From the NCBI GenBank assembly GCA_004563405.1, contig SFTH01000041.1:1-5867 (forward strand): DNA of 5,867 nucleotides, written 5' to 3'. The first letter of the stretch is position 1, and every line of letters starts with the position of its first letter. Below the pieces are notes generated by a model, which was not told where the DNA came from, searched no databases, and saw nothing but the letters and a program-made list of their open reading frames with translations. This stretch comes from a bacterium (GTDB lineage: Bacteria; Bacillota; Clostridia; Christensenellales; Aristaeellaceae). Shown here one piece after another: positions 1 to 4,199 of the stretch. The translations under genes and the position numbers were made by a program.

Positions 1-44
1 CAGTCTCCGCGCCCGGAAATCCTTCAGGATTTCAGCGGAGACTG
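1..44. repeat. Two-tier hairpin / palindromic repeat at window edge
   Basis: CAGTCTCCGC (1-10) pairs perfectly with GCGGAGACTG (35-44). Inside it GAAATCC (16-22) pairs with GGATTTC (27-33) around a TTCA loop. There is no T tract on either side, so it does not look like an intrinsic terminator. It lies just outside the inferred end of the ISL3-type element. It may be a dispersed palindromic repeat of this genome, but copy number cannot be judged from one window. Confidence 0.6.
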
Positions 45-60
45 GAGGGGGTGGCAGTGG

Positions 61-79
61 CGGGGGAGAGACTCCCCCG
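61..79. repeat. GC-rich perfect hairpin next to IS end
   Basis: CGGGGGAG (61-68) and CTCCCCCG (72-79) form a perfect 8-bp stem with an AGA loop. GTGG (57-60) and CCAC (81-84) can extend it past a one-base bulge. It lies downstream of the transposase stop codon on the minus strand but has no following T run. It could block read-through into or out of the element, or be a repeat that was there before insertion. Confidence 0.5.
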
Positions 80-99
80 TCCACCAGCTTGTCAAAATG

Positions 100-125
100 G
101 GCTCTGTGTCAAATGTTGGGGTGTA
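100..125 (-). repeat. Candidate terminal inverted repeat of ISL3-type element
   Basis: The sequence GGCTCTGTGTCAA starting at 100 resembles the GGCTCTTTGTCAA-like ends I associate with ISL3-family elements. It overlaps the transposase stop codon (109-111), a compact arrangement plausible for the right end of such an element. The matching left-end repeat is not in the window because the 5' part of the element is missing, so the exact boundary and inner limit are estimates. Confidence 0.4.
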
Positions 126-660
126 AAGAGAAGGATAACAGAACTCTCTTACGGAAGCGGGAGAAGTTCTGGCAACCAAAGGAAGCCCGTTTGAGTGTTT
201 TGATGGCGTTGTTACAGCCCTCAGTGAAGCCATTGGAGAGGCGGACATCGAAGGCATTGAGGATGGAATCCCGCCAGTTGCGCAGCATCCTTCTGCAGGG
301 CATGAACTCAGGGAGCTGGAGCCGATCACAGGCGTCGAGCCAGAAATCGAGTCTGCGACCGGCTTCAATTCTGTCGGGGGCGGCCATGAAGTGGTAGAAG
401 GCTTCCTTGAGCGCATAGCCTTGTGCCAGCCTGTCGGAGAAGCGCAGCATGACGTCAAGGGCAGCCCTGTCCTCGTCGGACAGTTCGTCGCGGTGCCTGA
501 GCAGGAGGCGACGGGAACGCTTGAAGTAGCGGCGCTGACCGTCGCTCAACTGCTTCTGCACGCTCTTGCGGACGTCATCCATGGCCTGCATGCAGAAGCG
601 GACGACATGGAAGCGGTCAATGATGATCTTCGCGTTGCCTGCGCTAACTCTCGCAAATAA
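109..660 (-). pseudogene. ISL3-family transposase, C-terminal remnant
   Basis: This is the C-terminal part of a DDE transposase of the ISL3 family, which would catalyse cut-and-paste movement of its own element. The open frame runs from 660 to a TGA at 109-111. Near its start it carries KIIIDRFHVVRF, containing the second catalytic Asp (codon at 618-616). Near its end it has the block GFTEGCNNAIKTLKR with the catalytic Glu (codon at 222-220), followed by the NFSRFRKRVLLSF tail typical of the family. Full-length members are roughly 400 residues or more. Here about 183 codons remain, and the zinc-finger/HTH N-terminus and first catalytic Asp are gone. In the same frame a stop (TAA, 661-663) lies directly upstream, where base composition turns AT-rich, so the break is near 645-660. 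The first internal Met is at 591, but a product from it would lack two of the three catalytic residues. Family assignment is firm and loss of function is inferred from the truncation. Confidence 0.85.
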
Positions 661-735
661 TTATTCCTTTTTCAGTTTAGAATACTGTCTCAAGATGGAA
701 TCGATACTGATGTTCTGTTCAATACAATACTGCAT
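661..735 (-). other. Possible C-terminal remnant of an unknown short protein
   Basis: A minus-strand frame is open from 762 to a TAA at 661-663 and would encode 33 residues. An ATG at 735 would give a 24-residue product beginning MQYCIEQNIS and ending QYSKLKKE. The composition is protein-like (amphipathic, Lys/Glu/Gln-rich), and the frame abuts the transposase remnant exactly. However, a frame this short can arise by chance in AT-rich DNA. There is no clear Shine-Dalgarno site, and its 5' end overlaps the inverted repeat at 733-761. I do not recognise a family. Confidence 0.15.
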
Positions 736-761
736 TAGTTGTTCGAATAGAACGACTGATG
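733..761. promoter_or_regulatory. 12-bp inverted repeat, candidate operator of HTH gene
   Basis: CATTAGTTGTTC (733-744) and GAACGACTGATG (750-761) form an inverted repeat around GAATA, matching at 10 of 12 positions (the two mismatches would be G-U pairs in RNA). It covers the -35 region and ends just before the extended -10 box at 766-774. This is where a small Cro/C1-type repressor encoded immediately downstream would be expected to bind. It is not a Gram-positive LexA box, since the GTTC/GAAC half-sites are in the opposite order. Confidence 0.45.
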
Positions 762-765
762 TCTA

Positions 766-774
766 TGATATAAT
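766..774 (+). promoter_or_regulatory. Extended -10 promoter of HTH gene remnant
   Basis: TGATATAAT is an extended -10 element (TGn followed by perfect TATAAT at 769-774). The position 17 bp upstream (746-751, AATAGA) is a poor -35, so the extended -10 would carry most of the strength. Transcription would start near 781, about 24 nt before the GTG at 805. The inverted repeat at 733-761 overlaps the -35 position. Confidence 0.6.
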
Positions 775-804
775 TTGTATTACCATGCTTGAGGAGGTGC
801 TATT

Positions 805-929
805 GTGATTTCCTACACCCGTTTATGAAAACTCCTTGAGAGAAAGGGGTATTCTCCGATGTTCTGGAACGCATTTGCAAGGCATTAAATGCCGACATCG
901 GGGATGTATGCAGTTTCAGAAAGGAATAG
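805..929 (+). pseudogene. Small Cro/C1-type HTH regulator, degraded
   Basis: The N-terminus reads VISYTRL, then a TGA, then KLLERKGYSP from a GTG at 805. GAGGAGG (791-797) is an excellent Shine-Dalgarno site 7 nt upstream. Family members (about 65-75 residues, single-domain HTH of the Cro/C1/YozG type) usually read MISYxxLWKLLxxKG, so the TGA at 826-828 stands where TGG (Trp) is expected. The C-terminus is found in another frame from about 861 and reads CKALNADIGDVCSFRKE before a TAG at 927-929, the usual ending of this family. The roughly 25 residues between GYSP and VLERIC, which hold the recognition helix, are missing and the frame changes there. What remains therefore cannot encode a working repressor. 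Similar genes are frequent on integrated mobile elements and as chromosomal orphans. Recognition is from memory of the family pattern, and the deletion and nonsense codon are seen directly. Confidence 0.75.
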
Positions 930-1008
930 ATTTATCTTTGCTACTTAAAAAACTCGAACCACAGGATACCTTTAACAAAGTCCTAATTTTCTGCCATTAT
1001 CTTTCAGC

Positions 1009-1050
1009 AAAAATGCCCGGCTGGAGGAGCATCTCCAACCGGGCATTTTT
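1009..1050. terminator. Strong bidirectional intrinsic terminator
   Basis: AAAAATGCCCGG (1009-1020) pairs perfectly with CCGGGCATTTTT (1039-1050). After a C/A mismatch the stem continues as TGGAG (1022-1026) with CTCCA (1033-1037). The T5 run on the plus strand and the matching A5 on the other arm make it work in both directions. It would end plus-strand transcription from the HTH remnant and could also stop transcription from the tRNA-Ala gene on the minus strand. Confidence 0.9.
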
Positions 1051-1085
1051 CTATGCACTTAATCCCAATTCTTCCCAAGAAAGGA

Positions 1086-1127
1086 ATAATCCGAACCCTT
1101 TCTTTAGGAAGAAAAAGTTCGGATTAT
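1086..1127 (-). terminator. Hairpin downstream of tRNA-Ala, probable terminator
   Basis: ATAATCCGAAC (1086-1096) and GTTCGGATTAT (1117-1127) form a perfect 11-bp stem. A second stem, TTTCTT (1099-1104) with AAGAAA (1109-1114), closes a TAGG loop inside it. On the minus strand it begins 8 nt after the tRNA CCA end and is followed by TTCCTTTCTT, a pyrimidine-rich but imperfect U tract. An alternative pairing (1077-1084 with 1097-1104) is possible. The much stronger terminator at 1009-1050 backs it up. Confidence 0.6.
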
Positions 1128-1134
1128 GCTGGTA

Positions 1135-1211
1135 TGGTGGAGCATACGAGACTCGAACTCGTGACCTCTACACTGCCAGTGTAGCGCTCTAGCCAACTGA
1201 GCTAATGCCCC
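1135..1211 (-). tRNA. tRNA-Ala (anticodon GGC)
   Basis: The minus strand folds into a complete cloverleaf. The acceptor stem is GGGGCAT with ATGCTCC, the D arm is GCTC/GAGC, the anticodon stem is CTACA/TGTAG around the loop CTGGCAG (anticodon GGC, reading GCC and GCT), and the T arm is ACGAG/CTCGT with loop TTCGAGT. The acceptor has the G3:U70 wobble pair that alanyl-tRNA synthetase recognises, which independently supports alanine. The discriminator base is A73, and the terminal CCA is encoded in the gene (1137-1135). The gene has its own promoter (1244-1272) and a downstream hairpin. The 3' end faces the decayed mobile-element patch. Confidence 0.97.
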
Positions 1212-1243
1212 ACAACGGCCCGCAGGCCATGTGAACGAGAACT

Positions 1244-1272
1244 ATTATAGTACGATTTCGCGCCTGCAATAA
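1244..1272 (-). promoter_or_regulatory. Promoter of tRNA-Ala
   Basis: On the minus strand TTATTG (1272-1267) is followed after exactly 17 bp by a perfect TATAAT (1249-1244). Transcription would start near 1237, giving a leader of about 26 nt before the mature tRNA 5' end at 1211. The leader contains GGCC-TGCG-GGCC, a small hairpin that RNase P processing would remove. Confidence 0.75.
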
Positions 1273-1346
1273 GCATTGAAAGATTGTGATTTCATTACAT
1301 CCGCGTAAATGTTCCCGCTTTATCCCGGAGCTCTGCGCGCGCCGGA

Positions 1347-1378
1347 CTCCGCCGCTGGCGCTAGCGCCTGCGGCGGGG
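1347..1378. repeat. GC-rich palindrome spanning a stop codon
   Basis: GGCGCTAGCGCC (1357-1368) is a perfect 12-bp palindrome. Past a T/T mismatch (1356/1369) it extends with GCCGC (1351-1355) against GCGGC (1370-1374) and further pairs outwards. The TAG stop of the YjjB-like gene (1363-1361) sits at its centre. No T tract follows on the minus strand, so it is not a canonical terminator, though a stem here could still stall or stabilise the transcript end. Confidence 0.5.
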
Positions 1379-1813
1379 CGCAAAGCAACGGAACGCGCCG
1401 CGGGGAAGCTCGAAGGCGGCGGCGATGGCGAGGACGATGGCGAATGCGGCCTTGAGCGCCGCTGCGCCGCTCTCCCAGGCCTGGGCGGCCGCGCCGGTGA
1501 CCAAGTAGTAGACCGTCCAGTAGATGCCCGCGCCGGGAACGAGGGGAAAGATGCCGGCGATCAGAAACACGGTGGCCGGGCAGCGCCTGCGCACGGCCGC
1601 GATTCTGGAGTAGAGCGCCACGGCCGCGGCGGCGAAGAAGGTGGCCGTCCCCACCGGCAGCGGCGTGAGCTCCGTCATCAGGCGGTACAGCAGCCAGCCG
1701 CAGCCGCCGGTCAGGCCGCACTCCGGATAGTACTTCTCCGGCGCGCCGAAGAGCAGCGAGAAGGCCACGGAGCCCAGCGCCGCGGCGACGGTTTCAATCA
1801 GAATCCGGCTCAC
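1361..1813 (-). CDS. ThrE-family exporter small subunit, YjjB-like
   Basis: A 150-residue membrane protein of the ThrE C-terminal (ThrE_2/YjjB) type. It would form the second half of a split threonine/serine or small organic acid exporter with the protein encoded just upstream. Hydrophobic stretches at about residues 6-23, 33-47, 54-70, 79-108 and 118-134 fit four to five membrane segments. The block ATVFLIAGIFPLVPGAGIYW (79-98) is the family's conserved signature. The C-terminus is Arg-rich and ends RRRR. Its length matches typical YjjB (around 155). The GTG start at 1813 was chosen because GGAGG lies 9 nt upstream, within the end of the preceding gene, and because the GTG overlaps that gene's TGA as GTGA, implying translational coupling. 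Family membership is clear; the substrate is unknown, as relatives have been linked to threonine/serine or to succinate. Confidence 0.9.
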   Translation of the reverse strand: MSRILIETVAAALGSVAFSLLFGAPEKYYPECGLTGGCGWLLYRLMTELTPLPVGTATFFAAAAVALYSRIAAVRRRCPATVFLIAGIFPLVPGAGIYWTVYYLVTGAAAQAWESGAAALKAAFAIVLAIAAAFELPRGAFRCFAPRRRR

Positions 1814-2661
1814 AGCAATCCACCTCCGGTCAGATGATGATACAGGGCGATGACGACGCCGACGCCGGTGGCGATGCAGACGAAGGTCAGAATCGCGTCC
1901 AGCAGGCGCACGGAGCCGGAGATGTAGTCGCCGTCGGCCAGATCCCGCACGCCGTTTACGAAGGGCACGCCCGGGATCAGGGGAATGATCGCGCCGATGA
2001 TCATGTGGCTCAGGTCGTCGCCCAGCCCCAGGCCGTAGAGCAGCACGCAGGCGGCGCTGGCCAGCATGCCGCCCAGCACGTTTCCGATCATCCGGGACAT
2101 GTGCGGCGCGCTGACGCAGAGGACGTAGGCGTAGAGCAGCAGCCCGGCGAGGAAGGAGGCGACGCTGTCCATGCCGCTGCCGCCGAAGAGGATGCAGAAG
2201 CACGCGCTGCCCACGCCGGAGGCCAGTATCTGCTGCCAGCGCCGCTTGCCCGGCATGCGCGCGATTTCGTCCAGGCGCGCGCCGGCCTCCTCGAGGGTGT
2301 AGCCGCCGCCCTCGATCTCCCGGGAGAGCTGGTTGACGGCCACCACGCGGTCCAGCTGCGCGCCCTTGACGGGAATGTGCTCCACATGGGCGAAGTGTCC
2401 GCCGCCCGGAGCACCGTGCCCGCCGCCGGTCGTGAAGATGCCGTTGCTCAGCACGAAGAAGCTGGGATCCTCCACATGGTAGTGGCGGCAGATGCGCTCC
2501 ATGGTCTCCTCGACGCGGAAGATCTCCGCGCCGTTTTCCAGCAGCAGCTTGCCGGCCTTCACGGCGACCTCCATCACGGCGCACTCGTCCGCGCAGGGCT
2601 CCGGGGAGGGCGCGGGCGCGGCCAGCCGCGCGGCGAGGCGGCGCTTTTCACTCTTTTTCAC
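1810..2661 (-). CDS. ThrE-family exporter large subunit, YjjP-like
   Basis: A 283-residue member of the ThrE N-terminal family (YjjP-like), the larger part of a two-component inner-membrane exporter. Residues 1-140 are a soluble cytoplasmic domain with the family hallmark KLLLENGAEIFRVEETMERI (38-57) and SFFVLSNGIF (67-76). Five hydrophobic segments follow at about 143-160, 166-185, 192-211, 217-236 and 256-275. IIPLIPGVPFVNGVRDLADG (225-244) is the conserved PGxPxxNxxxD loop. A Gly/His-rich stretch at 79-93 is unusual and may be a flexible insertion. Length fits the family (about 250-280). The GTG start at 2661 is preferred over an upstream in-frame ATG at 2775 because AAGGAG ends 8 nt before it and the extra 38 codons would cross the -10 and leader hairpin. 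The YjjB-like partner overlaps the 3' end by 4 nt, and the promoter is at 2747-2775. The substrate is inferred from the family only. Confidence 0.92.
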   Translation of the reverse strand: MKKSEKRRLAARLAAPAPSPEPCADECAVMEVAVKAGKLLLENGAEIFRVEETMERICRHYHVEDPSFFVLSNGIFTTGGGHGAPGGGHFAHVEHIPVKGAQLDRVVAVNQLSREIEGGGYTLEEAGARLDEIARMPGKRRWQQILASGVGSACFCILFGGSGMDSVASFLAGLLLYAYVLCVSAPHMSRMIGNVLGGMLASAACVLLYGLGLGDDLSHMIIGAIIPLIPGVPFVNGVRDLADGDYISGSVRLLDAILTFVCIATGVGVVIALYHHLTGGGLL

Positions 2662-2695
2662 GGTAGTGTCTCCTTCAAATGGCTTGGAGGATGGA

Positions 2696-2734
2696 GGAGG
2701 CGCGCCGGTTTCCAACCGGCGGCGCGGTCCCTCC
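2696..2734 (-). promoter_or_regulatory. Hairpin in the leader of the ThrE operon
   Basis: GGAGG (2696-2700) pairs with CCTCC (2730-2734). Inside, CGCCGGTT (2703-2710) pairs with AACCGGCG (2714-2721) around TCC. On the minus strand this structure starts about 6 nt after the predicted transcription start and ends some 20 nt before the Shine-Dalgarno site. It does not match a riboswitch class I know and has no U tract. It may stabilise the 5' end or modulate translation. Confidence 0.45.
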
Positions 2735-2746
2735 GAAATCAGGGGT

Positions 2747-2775
2747 ATTTTACCATTTTTGCGCGAACGCGTCAA
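2747..2775 (-). promoter_or_regulatory. Promoter of the ThrE operon
   Basis: On the minus strand TTGACG (2775-2770) is followed after exactly 17 bp by TAAAAT (2752-2747), with a TGG extended -10 motif directly before it. Transcription would start near 2740, leaving a leader of about 80 nt before the GTG at 2661. The -35 overlaps one arm of the inverted repeat described for 2774-2853. Confidence 0.75.
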
Positions 2776-2853
2776 TTCACAGGCGCGCCCACCCTCCGCG
2801 CGTCCTGCCGCTAGGTTGTGGAGATTTTTCGGTATCTTGCCATCCTGTGAATT
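2774..2853. promoter_or_regulatory. Paired 10-bp inverted repeat in divergent control region
   Basis: AATTCACAGG (2774-2783) and CCTGTGAATT (2844-2853) are perfect reverse complements separated by 60 bp. Read toward each gene, both give CCTGTGAATT at the -35 zone: overlapping the -35 of the ThrE promoter on the minus strand, and 5 bp upstream of the -35 of the rhamnose promoter on the plus strand. The arrangement suggests two binding sites for one regulator, possibly with DNA looping. TGTGA also resembles a CRP-type half-site, but neither site is a full CRP palindrome. Function is inferred from position only. Confidence 0.4.
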
Positions 2854-2858
2854 TTTCG

Positions 2859-2887
2859 TTGACGGACATTTGTAAATTCAATATAAT
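2859..2887 (+). promoter_or_regulatory. Promoter of the rhamnose operon
   Basis: TTGACG (2859-2864) and a perfect TATAAT (2882-2887) are separated by exactly 17 bp, a near-consensus housekeeping promoter. Transcription would start near 2894, about 28 nt before the rhamnose isomerase ATG. Such a strong core suggests control mainly by repression rather than by need for an activator. The inverted-repeat arm at 2844-2853 lies directly upstream. Confidence 0.85.
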
Positions 2888-2921
2888 AGAAATCAGAAAA
2901 AACGCTTCGGGAGGTTCACAT

Positions 2922-4184
2922 ATGAACGAAAAAAACATTCTCTTGGGTTATGAATATGCAAAGGAGGCCTACGCTGCGGCGGGTGTGGATGTGGAGGTCG
3001 CAATCCGGCGCGCGGACGCCATTCCGGTATCTATGCATTGTTGGCAGGGCGACGACGTGATCGGCTTCGACGGCTCCGACAGCCTGACCGGCGGCATCCA
3101 GACCACCGGCAACTACCCCGGCCGCGCCCGCACCGCCGACGAGCTGCGCGGCGACATCGACTTCGCCCGCACCATGATTCCCGGAGCCACCAAGCTCAAC
3201 CTGCACGCCTCCTACGCCGAGAAGAACGGCAGGAAGGTCGATCGCGACGAATACACCATCGCCGAATTCCAGAACTGGGTGGACTGGGCCAAAGAGAAGA
3301 ACCTCGGCCTGGATTTCAACCCCACCTATTTCGCCCACCCCATGATGGACGGCGACCTGTCCCTGTCCAGCCCGAAGGAGAATGTCCGCCGGTTCTGGAT
3401 CGAGCACGGCAAGCGCTGCCGCGAAATCGGCAATGAATTTGCAAAGCAGCTGGGCAAGCCCTGCGCCATCAACTACTGGATGCCCGACGGCATGAAGGAC
3501 ACCTGCGTGGGCACCCGCGCCTTCCGCGAGCGCATGATCGCCTCCCTGGATGAGATCTTCGCCGACAAGTCCATCAGCCAGAAGGACGTGCCCTGCGGCC
3601 TGGAGAGCAAGCTGTTCGGCATCGGCGTGGAGAGCTTCACCGTGGCGAGCCATGAATTCTCCCTGGGCTACGCCATCAAAAACGGCCTGTGCTACACCCT
3701 GGACGCCGGCCACTTCCATCCCACCGAGGTCATCTCCGCCAAGATGAGCGCCGTGATGAGTTTCGTGGATCAGACCATCCTGCACGTCTCCCGCCCCGTG
3801 CGCTGGGACAGCGACCACGTCGTGGCCCTGGACGACGAGCTGCAGAAGATCATGGACGAAATCATCTTCAACGATTATCAGGACCGCACCTTCATCGGCC
3901 TGGACTACTTCGACGCCTCCATCAACCGCATCGCCTGCTGGGCCATCGGCATGCGCAACGCCCGCAAGGCGCTGCTCAACGCCTGCCTGGCCGATTACAA
4001 AACCATGCAGGCCGCCGAGAGCGAGGGCGACTACACCAAGCGGCTCGCCATGCTGGAGGAGCGCAAGAGCCTGCCCGCCGGAGCGGTGTGGGATTACTAC
4101 TGCCTGAAGAACGACATCCCCGTGGGGATGGACTGGTACAGGCAGGTGAAGCAGTACGAGGCAGATGTGCTGTCCAAGCGCTGA
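2922..4184 (+). CDS. rhaA: L-rhamnose isomerase
   Basis: A 420-residue L-rhamnose isomerase (EC 5.3.1.14; also called RhaI), a cytoplasmic metal-dependent TIM-barrel enzyme converting L-rhamnose to L-rhamnulose. Length matches the Escherichia coli enzyme (419), and the active-site residues align with a constant offset of six. The metal ligands Glu228 (GLESK), Asp261 (TLDAGHFHPTE), His288 (HVSRP) and Asp328 (GLDYFD) are present, with His264 and the pair Asp296/Asp298 (RWDSDHV). Substrate-contacting blocks such as SMHCWQGDDV (37-46) and LNLHASYAEKNG (92-103) are intact. The ATG at 2922 was chosen over in-frame upstream Mets because GGGAGG (2909-2914) is 7 nt upstream and any earlier start would precede the promoter. 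It is the first gene of the operon, with rhamnulokinase following after 15 bp. All key residues are present, so activity is expected. Confidence 0.98.
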   Translation: MNEKNILLGYEYAKEAYAAAGVDVEVAIRRADAIPVSMHCWQGDDVIGFDGSDSLTGGIQTTGNYPGRARTADELRGDIDFARTMIPGATKLNLHASYAEKNGRKVDRDEYTIAEFQNWVDWAKEKNLGLDFNPTYFAHPMMDGDLSLSSPKENVRRFWIEHGKRCREIGNEFAKQLGKPCAINYWMPDGMKDTCVGTRAFRERMIASLDEIFADKSISQKDVPCGLESKLFGIGVESFTVASHEFSLGYAIKNGLCYTLDAGHFHPTEVISAKMSAVMSFVDQTILHVSRPVRWDSDHVVALDDELQKIMDEIIFNDYQDRTFIGLDYFDASINRIACWAIGMRNARKALLNACLADYKTMQAAESEGDYTKRLAMLEERKSLPAGAVWDYYCLKNDIPVGMDWYRQVKQYEADVLSKR

Positions 4185-4199
4185 CGGAGGTAAACCAAG

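Noticed and set aside
1..130. CRISPR-like repeats
   Set aside because: The repeats are inverted hairpins, not regularly spaced direct repeats with unique spacers.
733..761. LexA/DinR box
   Set aside because: Gram-positive SOS boxes have GAAC-N4-GTTC. Here the order is GTTC-N5-GAAC, so it is a different palindrome.
952..1158. ACTCGAAC at 952-959 repeated in the tRNA T arm (1151-1158) as a possible attachment-site duplication
   Set aside because: Only eight bases match, and it does not include the tRNA 3' end. This is well within chance for a window of this size.
836..1192. Plus-strand 118-codon frame over the HTH remnant, terminator and tRNA
   Set aside because: It reads through a strong terminator and the tRNA gene. 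Part of it is the out-of-frame translation of the HTH pseudogene.
1286..1837. Plus-strand 183-codon frame opposite the YjjB-like gene
   Set aside because: Low-complexity Arg/Gly/Ala composition, no family resemblance, and antisense to a coupled gene with conserved signature.
1834..2814. A 326-codon plus-strand open frame opposite the YjjP-like gene
   Set aside because: It has the same antisense artefact composition (Ala, Gly, His, Asp, Gln repeats). The opposite strand carries a complete membrane protein with conserved motifs and a ribosome binding site.
2679..2921. In-frame extension of the rhamnose isomerase upstream to 2679
   Set aside because: The extra 81 codons run through both divergent promoters. 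The start at 2922 has a well-spaced GGGAGG and matches the family length.
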